A stretch of DNA of 5,070 bases. Origin: Acidimicrobiaceae bacterium. Lineage in GTDB: Bacteria; Actinomycetota; Acidimicrobiia; Acidimicrobiales; RAAP-2. Each line of letters begins with the position of its first letter. The first letter of the stretch is position 1. The stretch is taken from contig PLXU01000194.1 of assembly GCA_003151555.1 (NCBI GenBank), positions 1 through 5,070 of the forward strand. The letters are read 5' to 3'. The notes below the pieces were generated by a model. The model was not told the origin of the DNA, ran no database searches, and worked only from the letters and a program-made list of their open reading frames with translations. The translations under genes were made by a program, and so were the position numbers. Shown one piece after another: positions 1 through 4,747 of the stretch.

Positions 1-162
1 AAAGAAGAGCGAGGCCACCACGCGGCCCTTCAGCGCCGGGACCTTCTTGATGGCTCGCCGGTTGACCTCCACGAACGACTCGGCGGTATCGAGAATCTCG
101 ATGATGGCCTCGCTCGAAAGGTCGTCCAGCGACAACAGGTTCTCTCCGCGAATGGTGTGCAT
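1..162 (-). CDS. pyrB: Aspartate carbamoyltransferase catalytic chain, N-terminal part (cut by window edge)
   Basis: The enzyme condenses carbamoyl phosphate with L-aspartate, the first committed step of pyrimidine synthesis, in the cytosol. Only the first 54 codons lie in the window. They contain the typical N-terminal helix signature: HTIRGENLLSLDDLS (residues 2-16), then ILDTAESF (23-30), then the stretch from IKKVPALKGR to SLFF at the edge. The carbamoyl-phosphate motif (F-E-x-S-T-R-T) would follow immediately outside the window. The ATG at 162 shares its A with the TGA of pyrR (TGATG), so the two genes are probably translationally coupled. A GTG lies directly before the ATG in the same frame, but the ATG fits the family start better. 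The pyrR-pyrB order is standard in Gram-positive bacteria. Truncation is due to the window, not to a mutation. Confidence 0.95.
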   Translation of the reverse strand, partial: MHTIRGENLLSLDDLSSEAIIEILDTAESFVEVNRRAIKKVPALKGRVVASLFF

Positions 163-731
163 CACGACGGTTCGCGCGTCCCGATCCACACGCCCTCCAG
201 CGTGGCGACGATGGCCTCGGCGCGCGACGTGGGCAGGTTCTTGCCCACGTAGTCGGGCCGTATCGGCAGCTCGCGGTGTCCGCGGTCCACCATGACCGCC
301 AACTGCACCGACTGGGGTCGACCCCAATCCGACAGGGCGTTGAGCGCGGCGCGGATCGTGCGGCCAGTGAAGAGCACGTCATCGACAAGCACCACCGTCC
401 GGTTCGTCAGGTCGTGGCCGATGGCCGTCATGGCCGACTCGGGGACGGGATTCATCGAGAGGTCGTCACGGTAAAAGGACACGTCCAAAAGACCGAGCGG
501 CACGGTGGCGCAGAGCAACTCGCTGAGCGTCGACGCCAGCTTCGTCGCGAAGGGCTCACCTCCGCGTTGCAGTCCGATGACCGAGAGTTGTGCCGACGAT
601 TGATTGCGTTCCACGATCTCGTGGGCCATTCGTCTTAGGGCGCGGGCGACGTCGTCGGCCGACAATAGTTGGCTCTTCGCCAAAAACGTCAGGCCGCGTG
701 GTCGCGCCTGACGTTCGTCACTGGTGCTCAT
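162..731 (-). CDS. pyrR: Bifunctional pyr operon regulator / uracil phosphoribosyltransferase PyrR
   Basis: PyrR binds a conserved hairpin in pyr mRNA when UMP or UTP is plentiful and represses the operon; family members also convert uracil and PRPP to UMP. The 189-residue product is about the usual length (about 180-190). Visible motifs are the RGG loop in GLQRGGEP (residues 53-60), SFYRDDLS (85-92, matching the family LYRDDL block), the 13-residue PRPP-binding motif VVLVDDVLFTGRT (113-125), and VDRGHRELPIRPDYVGKN (148-165), which is diagnostic for PyrR among type I phosphoribosyltransferases. The first 20 residues are a variable leader. ATG 731 is preceded by a GGGAGAG ribosome binding site. 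The stop overlaps the pyrB start by one base. Its own leader contains the target hairpin, so autogenous control is likely. Confidence 0.97.
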   Translation of the reverse strand: MSTSDERQARPRGLTFLAKSQLLSADDVARALRRMAHEIVERNQSSAQLSVIGLQRGGEPFATKLASTLSELLCATVPLGLLDVSFYRDDLSMNPVPESAMTAIGHDLTNRTVVLVDDVLFTGRTIRAALNALSDWGRPQSVQLAVMVDRGHRELPIRPDYVGKNLPTSRAEAIVATLEGVWIGTREPS

Positions 732-733
732 AT

Positions 734-740
734 CTCTCCC
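734..740 (-). promoter_or_regulatory. Ribosome binding site of pyrR, adjacent to the PyrR target hairpin
   Basis: On the minus strand GGGAGAG lies just before ATG 731 and fixes that start. It begins five bases after the 3' arm of the PyrR-binding hairpin, so a bound PyrR could block ribosome access. There is no long leader with a terminator between hairpin and gene, so control is inferred to act on translation rather than by the terminator/antiterminator mechanism known in Bacillus. Confidence 0.7.
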
Positions 741-745
741 GCCGT

Positions 746-765
746 ACGGGCCTCACCGGACCCGC
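746..765 (-). promoter_or_regulatory. PyrR-binding RNA hairpin in the pyr leader
   Basis: In minus-strand RNA the segment has a GCGGG/CCCGU stem closing the loop UCCGGUGAGG (760-751). The loop matches every fixed base of the published PyrR-site consensus core, UCCNGNGAGG. The flanking bases also fit the ARUCC...GAGGYU arrangement, with G-C closure instead of A-U. The site sits in a leader of roughly 45-50 nt between the -10 box and pyrR. In mycobacteria a similar loop next to the first ribosome binding site mediates translational repression by PyrR, and the same mode is inferred here. Confidence 0.85.
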
Positions 766-784
766 TTCACGACTTTCGCTTGCA

Positions 785-793
785 ACTCTAGCA
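785..793 (-). promoter_or_regulatory. Putative pyrRB promoter, extended -10 box
   Basis: Minus-strand TGCTAGAGT is a TGN-extended -10 of the TANNNT class. The predicted transcription start is near 778, which puts the PyrR hairpin close to the 5' end of the transcript. No convincing -35 hexamer is seen at 16-18 bp; a TTGGAC at 828-823 is too far upstream, though it could pair with a poorer -10 (TTAATT, 804-799). This is sequence inference only. Confidence 0.45.
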
Positions 794-842
794 GGGGCAA
801 TTAAGAGCGAGCCTTCGGTTTCGTCCAACGCCGTGCTTTTTG

Positions 843-869
843 TGGCGCACCAACCAATGGTTCACGCCA
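843..869 (-). other. Imperfect hairpin downstream of the two-helix membrane gene
   Basis: TGGCG (843-847) pairs with CGCCA (865-869), and the inner ACCA (849-852) pairs with TGGT (858-861), separated by a 1x3 internal loop. It lies about 28 bp past the stop of the gene ending at 897 and before the pyrR promoter. In the minus-strand transcript it is followed by CAAAAAG rather than a U tract, so it is not a classical intrinsic terminator. It could be a U-less terminator, an mRNA 3'-end stabiliser, or chance. Confidence 0.3.
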
Positions 870-896
870 GCGAAAGAAGGACCCGCGGTGGCGTTG

Positions 897-1304
897 TTAC
901 GTAGGTCGTTCCGTCTTCGCCTCCACGTCGCCATCGGGCGTTGGCGGTTTTTGCGACGCCGCTAGTTCGCGCTGATACTCCTGCCAAGCGGACAACATTC
1001 CCGAATACTCGGGCGCCATGGTGGGCTTGGCCCTGCGATTCCGGCGAAGGCCCGTCGTGCCTTCGTGCAAGAAATTCCACCACATGTAAATGCCGAAAAT
1101 TGCGAGCAACGGCCACTCGAACACGTACGCCCAGCTGAGCGAGTTGCCGCCTTCGGCTCGACTGAGTTCAAACCAGAACGCCGCCGTGCACAGACTGAGT
1201 CCGACCAGCAACGTGAGGTGCAATTTGATCGCGTCCACACCGGAAAGTCGGCGGGGAACGGATTCGGGCGGCGAATCCTGATCAACGCGAGACACTTCGT
1301 GCAC
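897..1304 (-). CDS. Small two-helix membrane protein of unknown function
   Basis: The product is 135 residues. It has a polar N-terminus (1-25), a first hydrophobic helix at about 26-46, a short loop, and a second helix at about 58-77. A highly polar C-terminal tail of about 55 residues follows, rich in Arg, Lys, Pro and Glu. The NSLSWAYVFEWP segment (54-65) followed by a YMWW end (73-76) resembles small conserved actinobacterial membrane proteins that I recall as uncharacterised; I assign no function. The start is GTG 1304. Only a poor AGGG precedes it, and a TANNNT box six bases upstream suggests a leaderless mRNA. The gene is divergent from the SCO gene and shares a 168-bp intergenic region with it, so a link to oxidase assembly is possible but unproven. 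Confidence 0.75.
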   Translation of the reverse strand: MHEVSRVDQDSPPESVPRRLSGVDAIKLHLTLLVGLSLCTAAFWFELSRAEGGNSLSWAYVFEWPLLAIFGIYMWWNFLHEGTTGLRRNRRAKPTMAPEYSGMLSAWQEYQRELAASQKPPTPDGDVEAKTERPT

Positions 1305-1310
1305 GCGATA

Positions 1311-1316
1311 ACCCTA
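1311..1316 (-). promoter_or_regulatory. Putative leaderless promoter (-10 box) of the two-helix membrane gene
   Basis: Minus-strand TAGGGT ends six bases before GTG 1304. In actinobacteria transcription commonly starts 6-8 bases after such a TANNNT box, which would put the start at or next to the initiation codon and give a leaderless mRNA. A weak TTATTG lies 17 bp upstream as a possible -35. The alternative reading is that the AGGG within the same box acts as a poor ribosome binding site. Confidence 0.35.
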
Positions 1317-1354
1317 CTTCTGCGACACTTGAGCAATAAGCCTGTTCTTAGGAA

Positions 1355-1362
1355 TCACGTGA
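1355..1362. promoter_or_regulatory. Perfect 8-bp palindrome TCACGTGA in the divergent intergenic region
   Basis: TCACGTGA is fully self-complementary. It lies about 40 bp upstream of the TAGGGT box of the leftward gene and about 75 bp upstream of the TAGAGT box of the SCO gene. It shares the CACGT core with the inverted repeat at 1378-1394, so both may be contacts for one dimeric regulator. No regulator can be named from the sequence, and an 8-bp palindrome can arise by chance. Confidence 0.3.
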
Positions 1363-1377
1363 CGAACCACTGCGATG

Positions 1378-1394
1378 CCACGTTCGTTACGTGG
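1378..1394. promoter_or_regulatory. Inverted repeat CCACGT-N5-ACGTGG, candidate operator
   Basis: Perfect 6-bp arms (1378-1383 and 1389-1394) flank the spacer TTCGT. The element is centred about 51 bp upstream of the SCO -10 box, a position typical of activator binding. It repeats the CACGT core seen in the palindrome 16 bp to the left. It is a plausible binding site for a regulator controlling one or both divergent genes; no such regulator lies in the window. Confidence 0.4.
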
Positions 1395-1436
1395 TGCAAC
1401 GCTGTGCCCGCGCCGTATCGGGGCGACCCAATTCAC

Positions 1437-1442
1437 TAGAGT
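1437..1442 (+). promoter_or_regulatory. Putative promoter (-10 box) of the SCO gene
   Basis: TAGAGT is identical to the hexamer proposed as the -10 of pyrR. It predicts a transcription start near 1449 and a leader of about 24 nt. No good -35 hexamer is seen at normal spacing (about 1414-1419), which would agree with activator dependence through the upstream inverted repeat. No strong ribosome binding site precedes ATG 1473. Confidence 0.4.
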
Positions 1443-1472
1443 CGTAAGAGACCAAAGCAGATTGGTGTACCC

Positions 1473-2339
1473 ATGAATACCGAATCGGAGAGCGGTCGAA
1501 AGACGTCGACGTCCGCGCGCGGCCAAGGTTCGAGCGACGAGGAAACAGCGCCATCGCCCTTGATTGATCGCGCGGCCGCGCTCCGTGCGGGTCGCACGCC
1601 AATATCACCAAAATTCATCTTGTGGATGATTGTGGCCTTCGCCGTGCTCGGACTCGGCGGTGAACTGCTTCAGCACTTCGACGGCAACTTGGGACTGCCC
1701 ACTTCGGCCACCATTCCATTCACCGACAAGACAACCACCACCGTGCCGGGCAAAACCAAATCGACAGTGCCCATGTCCGAATTCCTTGGACGTCGAGACA
1801 TCGGCACGGCCGCGGCCCCCGATTTCTCGCTGCAAGACCAAACGGGGCACCAATGGAACCTTGCCAGTGCCAAGGGGAAAGTTGTTGTGCTCGCCTTCTA
1901 TGACGCGAGTTGCAATGATATCTGTCCCGTGCTTGGAGCCGAAATAAAAAAGGCCCATGACCTGCTCGGATCCAACGCAGGCAAGGTGGACTTCGTCATT
2001 GTCAATACCGATCCCAACGGACTGATCGATTCGCCGTCGCCACCCGCGCTCAGCGTGCCGGGTCTGCTCGCCACGCCCGACATCCGATTCGTCAACGGTC
2101 CGCTCAAAAGCCTGAACGCCGTGTGGACCCAGTACGGCATCTCGATTCGAGTGGGCGCCGACACCAACGTCGTCACCCATAACAATCTCATGTACTTCAT
2201 TGATCCCGCCGGACAACTGCGCGTACAGATCGATCCTTTCGCCACCGAAAACTCCGTTGGTGCGGTGAGTCTCGATCCCAACGATATCCAGCGTTTTGCT
2301 CGGGGCATCGCACAGGTTGCCGATAGTCTCATAAAGTGA
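1473..2339 (+). CDS. SCO1/SenC/PrrC-family copper chaperone for cytochrome c oxidase, membrane-anchored
   Basis: SCO proteins bind copper with a thioredoxin-like domain outside the membrane and deliver it to, or reduce, the CuA site of oxidase subunit II. The 288-residue product has a charged N-terminus (1-45), one membrane anchor (about 48-66, FILWMIVAFAVLGLG), a Thr/Pro-rich linker (about 78-105), and the SCO domain beginning at APDFSLQDQTG (115-125). The copper ligands are present: C147 and C151 in CNDICP, and H236 in the THNNLMYFIDPAG block. The 85-residue spacing from C151 to H236 is close to that of human SCO1. The lysine-rich stretch after the CxxxC and the VNTDP segment (177-181) fit the thioredoxin fold. 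The next gene overlaps its stop by 4 bp. The oxidase operon lies on the opposite strand downstream, which supports the role. Confidence 0.92.
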   Translation: MNTESESGRKTSTSARGQGSSDEETAPSPLIDRAAALRAGRTPISPKFILWMIVAFAVLGLGGELLQHFDGNLGLPTSATIPFTDKTTTTVPGKTKSTVPMSEFLGRRDIGTAAAPDFSLQDQTGHQWNLASAKGKVVVLAFYDASCNDICPVLGAEIKKAHDLLGSNAGKVDFVIVNTDPNGLIDSPSPPALSVPGLLATPDIRFVNGPLKSLNAVWTQYGISIRVGADTNVVTHNNLMYFIDPAGQLRVQIDPFATENSVGAVSLDPNDIQRFARGIAQVADSLIK

Positions 2340-3013
2340 CTGACGAAAACTGGGACGAGCCTCAGAGTCCCTACGACCCCGGATCGATGGCGGCCTCGTC
2401 CCTAAGTTCGACCGTCGTGATCTGGTACAAGCGCCCGTGGTTTCTCGTGACGCTTGGCATAATCGTGGTACTGGCCGTATCAATCATTTCCGATCTCCCT
2501 CGCCATATCACAAAGGCGCAAGATGCGTCCGAACAAAATGATTCAATCCACCAAATCAACACTGATATCGCGCCGTGCGTCTTCGCCGTGACGCAGAGCT
2601 TCAGTTTCTACCAAGAAGAGGTGACGGGGAGGCTGTCCGCCGCGAATCGCAAGCACGTGCCAACCCTGTTGGTCGAGGACGAAACGGCCTGCACCTTCGC
2701 GAGCGGCGGGGTCTACGACCTGACCAACAACATTCAAATCAATGACACCAAGGCCGGAAAACACATTGATTCAATGCTGAGCGTAATTTTCCTTTGGGTA
2801 ACGTCGGACGCGGTTCTGGCCATAAAGGACATCCAGTACCTCTTTGCGCACCCCGGTGACTCGACCAAATTGAGAAACCTCACTCAGCAAGAGACACTCC
2901 TGGCCAAGGACCGCACTCGTCTATTGCGCGACTTCACCGCCGCCGAAACAATCTTGGGGATCACGCTTAGAAGTCCTAAAATCCCGGCTTTGGCAACGCT
3001 CAGAGGTACCTAG
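2336..3013 (+). CDS. Single-pass membrane protein of unknown function, co-transcribed with SCO
   Basis: The product is 225 residues and I recognise no family. The start is GTG 2336 inside the SCO stop (GTGA), giving a 4-bp overlap typical of translational coupling; no separate ribosome binding site is evident. Residues 1-33 are polar and probably cytoplasmic. Residues 35-52 form one strong membrane helix (FLVTLGIIVVLAVSII). About 170 residues then follow outside the membrane, with two cysteines (C81 and C119) that could form a disulfide. A hydrophobic patch, MLSVIFLWV (147-155), looks like part of the domain core rather than a second helix. The C-terminal third contains charged, probably helical sequence (about 178-205). 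Strict coupling to a copper chaperone suggests a role in oxidase maturation at the membrane surface, but that is inference from position alone. Confidence 0.8.
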   Translation: MTDENWDEPQSPYDPGSMAASSLSSTVVIWYKRPWFLVTLGIIVVLAVSIISDLPRHITKAQDASEQNDSIHQINTDIAPCVFAVTQSFSFYQEEVTGRLSAANRKHVPTLLVEDETACTFASGGVYDLTNNIQINDTKAGKHIDSMLSVIFLWVTSDAVLAIKDIQYLFAHPGDSTKLRNLTQQETLLAKDRTRLLRDFTAAETILGITLRSPKIPALATLRGT

Positions 3014-3021
3014 CCCCTCCG

Positions 3022-3045
3022 CGCGATCTCGCACCGAGTTTCGCG
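3022..3045. terminator. Hairpin in the convergent gap, possible bidirectional terminator
   Basis: CGCGA (3022-3026) pairs with TCGCG (3041-3045), and CTCG (3028-3031) pairs with CGAG (3035-3038) around a CAC loop, with a T/TT internal loop. It begins 9 bp after the stop of the plus-strand gene and lies 31 bp past the stop of the minus-strand ctaG-like gene. A second, smaller repeat, CGTGG-N5-CCACG (3061-3075), directly abuts the ctaG stop. Neither is followed by a T tract in either direction, so intrinsic termination is only a possibility. Confidence 0.35.
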
Positions 3046-3075
3046 ATGCCGCCACCGCGTCGTGGGACGACCACG

Positions 3076-3894
3076 TCAATTCTTGGGCAGGGCGCCGAAC
3101 ATCCTTTCCCGGCGCATGATCCGCACGAGCTCGTCGTCGGGATTCTCCTCTGATTGCAGCCACCGCACGAGATTCCAAAAGACCACCGGCAGGAATGCCG
3201 CGGCGGACAACAGCCACATGAACCCCGTGCTCAATTGTTGATCGGCGGCCAACGAAACCCCGGAGCCCGCGACGTGAACAAACGAGGGGTACCACGAACT
3301 GCCCGACATCGCGCCAAGGTACGCCATCACCCAGATTGTCCACATCGCGACCGCGGACATCCCGAGTCGAAATGGCCGCGTGGCACCGGGTTTCATCGGC
3401 GGCGATTCAATAAGGTCCAACCACAGCAGTACGCCCACACTTATCAAGGCCACAGATTCGATTGGCGCCAACCAGGCGTGCGTGACCACCGCATCCACCA
3501 CCGGAGCCGTTCGCCAAAAAATGGCCATCGCGCAGAACAGGGTGATCAGCACGTAGGCCTGGCGGTCACCCGAACGACCAAGACGAACGAGCGCCAGGCG
3601 GTCGAACCGGCGAGATTGTGTGGGAGGACCGGCGATGCCGTCGGCATCCACCACGTATGTTTCACGCGTGGCCAGCCCGAGGCTGCGCCACGGGGCGCCC
3701 GCCACTAAGAACGCCGGGATCGCCACCGCAAAGAGGCAGAATCGAATGGACTCAACGTATTCGTAGCGACGGGCCCATGGCGCGATGGGCGGCACGAGGC
3801 ACAAAATCCAAAGAACCAATCCCAATACCGCGAGAACAACTCGTACTGCATCACTCCTAGTTCGTGATTGTTCCTCTGGTATCGGCGAAATCAC
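3076..3894 (-). CDS. ctaG: CtaG-family cytochrome c oxidase assembly membrane protein (caa3_CtaG type)
   Basis: CtaG-family proteins are multi-pass membrane factors needed for oxidase assembly, linked to copper insertion into subunit I. The 272-residue product has hydrophobic helices at about 17-36, 51-68, 113-129, 143-164, 178-197 and 222-243. Family-like features are the LVPPIAPWARR segment (33-43), the AGAPWRSLGL end of helix 2 (65-74), the helix from HAWLAPIES to VLLWL (139-159), and the DQQLSTGFMW block (218-227) leading to an NLVRWLQ exit (241-247) and a charged C-terminus. Family histidines are sparse here. I chose GTG 3894 because it overlaps the stop of the preceding small gene by 4 bp (GTGA). 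An ATG at 3930 in the same frame would add 12 residues and overlap that gene by 40 bp. It is the last gene of the oxidase operon, convergent with the SCO pair. Confidence 0.75.
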   Translation of the reverse strand: MISPIPEEQSRTRSDAVRVVLAVLGLVLWILCLVPPIAPWARRYEYVESIRFCLFAVAIPAFLVAGAPWRSLGLATRETYVVDADGIAGPPTQSRRFDRLALVRLGRSGDRQAYVLITLFCAMAIFWRTAPVVDAVVTHAWLAPIESVALISVGVLLWLDLIESPPMKPGATRPFRLGMSAVAMWTIWVMAYLGAMSGSSWYPSFVHVAGSGVSLAADQQLSTGFMWLLSAAAFLPVVFWNLVRWLQSEENPDDELVRIMRRERMFGALPKN

Positions 3895-4007
3895 TTGAAA
3901 TGATGACGCTGGAAGAAGCCCCAGAAGCATACGCCGATAAACACACCGAGCAATACCACCAACGTCTGAACCTGAGCACCAATGTAAATATCAACTGCCT
4001 GCATCAT
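3891..4007 (-). CDS. 38-residue single-helix membrane microprotein in the oxidase operon
   Basis: ATG 4007 opens a 38-codon frame ending in TGA at 3891. A GAAGGG ribosome binding site (4019-4014) lies six bases upstream. An immediately following ATG (4004) and a preceding GTG (4010) are alternative starts. The product begins MMQAVDIYIGAQVQ, has one hydrophobic helix at about 15-32 (TLVVLLGVFIGVCFWGFF), and ends with the basic, histidine-rich QRHHFK. This short N-out, basic C-in layout resembles small accessory subunits of terminal oxidases (CydX and CcoQ are analogies, not claimed homologues). It sits between ctaE and ctaG, and its stop overlaps the ctaG start (GTGA), so it is probably translated as part of the operon. 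It could help oxidase assembly or stability. I recognise no named family. Confidence 0.7.
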   Translation of the reverse strand: MMQAVDIYIGAQVQTLVVLLGVFIGVCFWGFFQRHHFK

Positions 4008-4013
4008 CACCAG

Positions 4014-4019
4014 CCCTTC
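4014..4019 (-). promoter_or_regulatory. Ribosome binding site of the 38-residue membrane protein
   Basis: Minus-strand GAAGGG lies six bases before ATG 4007 and nine before ATG 4004. It is among the better ribosome binding sites in this operon and is the main evidence that the short frame is translated. Confidence 0.55.
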
Positions 4020-4044
4020 AACCATTGAACTGCAAAACGTGGCA

Positions 4045-4062
4045 TCTCACGTCGTCGTGAGA
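4045..4062 (-). other. Perfect 7-bp hairpin between ctaE and the microprotein gene
   Basis: In the minus-strand transcript TCTCACG and CGTGAGA flank the tetraloop ACGA with no mismatch. It lies in the 73-bp gap after the ctaE stop and about 38 bp before ATG 4007. It is followed by TGCCACG rather than a U tract, so it is not a normal terminator. It could be an attenuator, an RNA processing or stabilising stem that sets expression of ctaE relative to the downstream genes, or a palindromic DNA site. On the plus strand AAAATTTT follows the stem, but no plus-strand gene ends there. Confidence 0.4.
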
Positions 4063-4080
4063 AAATTTTGACATAGAAAC

Positions 4081-4737
4081 CTACAAGAGATAGAACATCG
4101 CAAAAAAGAGCGCTCCGCTCACCACCACAAATCCCCAGAAATACGTCATCGAGGCAACATTCGCGCGGAACAATTGAGCGGATGGCTCCGTAGTGAGCTC
4201 GGCGAACTTGCTTCCAGACTCCTTGTGCATCCGTATGGAACGCGCGACCGCCGTCTCCAGCCAGTACGCCCCGAACACCAAGGTCATGATGTTGATGACC
4301 GCCCAGCCAATGAAGGTCGACGCGTAGCCGCTCGATCCGGGGTTAAAGGGTACCGCAGTGAACTCCCAGACTTGCAGGAACAGCGCCAGCAATGACGCGG
4401 CCAATCCGATCCACACGGCGACCTGCCAGTCGAGCACCTCGCCCTTGCGAAGGCGCCACTGGCCAAATATCACCACCAATGCCGTCAGGACTTCGAGCGT
4501 GTAAATCGTCCAACCATAGGCCGTCGGCGCCGTGATGTTATTCGGGCGCCACAACTGTCCGTTGTTGCTCGAGCGCAAGTAGAAGTACGCGAACGCCTCC
4601 GACGCGAGCACGAACGTGTACATGCCAATTGCGAGTCGTCCACCGGTCCACGTCGAGCCGATTTGGGCGCGTAACTCGAACTCCCGTTCTTCGGGGGTAT
4701 CGCTGAAACCCTTCGATTTGTCTGTCGTATCTGACAT
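4081..4737 (-). CDS. ctaE: Cytochrome c oxidase subunit III, divergent five-helix form
   Basis: Subunit III of heme-copper oxidases binds subunit I and supports proton uptake and enzyme stability. The 218-residue product is the short, five-helix type, with helices at about 34-54, 74-92, 104-126, 139-160 and 198-217. Conserved acidic positions are kept: E47 in VLASEAFAYFY (43-53) and E125 in LQVWEF (121-126). The STF of the family GSTF block is at 140-142. The usual histidine motif of the next helix (GFHGLHV) is replaced by GWAVINI (144-150), and the terminal WHFVDxVW is replaced by WGFVVVSG (201-208). I chose ATG 4737: a GGGGG ribosome binding site (4748-4744) lies six bases upstream, and it is 10 bp past the ctaD stop. 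A longer start at 4818 would overlap ctaD. The gene is second in the visible operon. Confidence 0.88.
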   Translation of the reverse strand: MSDTTDKSKGFSDTPEEREFELRAQIGSTWTGGRLAIGMYTFVLASEAFAYFYLRSSNNGQLWRPNNITAPTAYGWTIYTLEVLTALVVIFGQWRLRKGEVLDWQVAVWIGLAASLLALFLQVWEFTAVPFNPGSSGYASTFIGWAVINIMTLVFGAYWLETAVARSIRMHKESGSKFAELTTEPSAQLFRANVASMTYFWGFVVVSGALFFAMFYLL

Positions 4738-4747
4738 GCCTGGCCCC

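Noticed and set aside
753..770. Tiny upstream frame GTG-AAG-CGG-GTC-CGG-TGA across the PyrR hairpin
   Set aside because: It would be a five-codon leader peptide with no clear ribosome binding site. The sequence is already explained by the conserved PyrR-binding loop.
1502..1513. Perfect 12-bp palindrome GACGTCGACGTC near the start of the SCO gene
   Set aside because: It encodes ordinary Thr-Ser-Thr codons in the low-complexity N-terminus. Repetition of ACG TCG codons makes such a palindrome likely by chance.
1605..2483. Long minus-strand open frame of 292 codons antisense to the SCO gene
   Set aside because: It is a mirror frame of a clearly recognised gene, has an arginine/glycine/histidine-rich low-sense composition with no motif, and also runs into the next gene.
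3154..3708. Plus-strand open frame of 184 codons opposite ctaG
   Set aside because: Its Arg/His/Gln/Pro-rich composition is typical of the antisense of a membrane protein gene, and the minus-strand frame shows clear helices and family blocks.
4021..4074. 17-codon frame from ATG 4074 in the gap between ctaE and the microprotein gene
   Set aside because: It has no ribosome binding site, no hydrophobic or recognisable feature, and is explained by chance in a short gap containing a hairpin.
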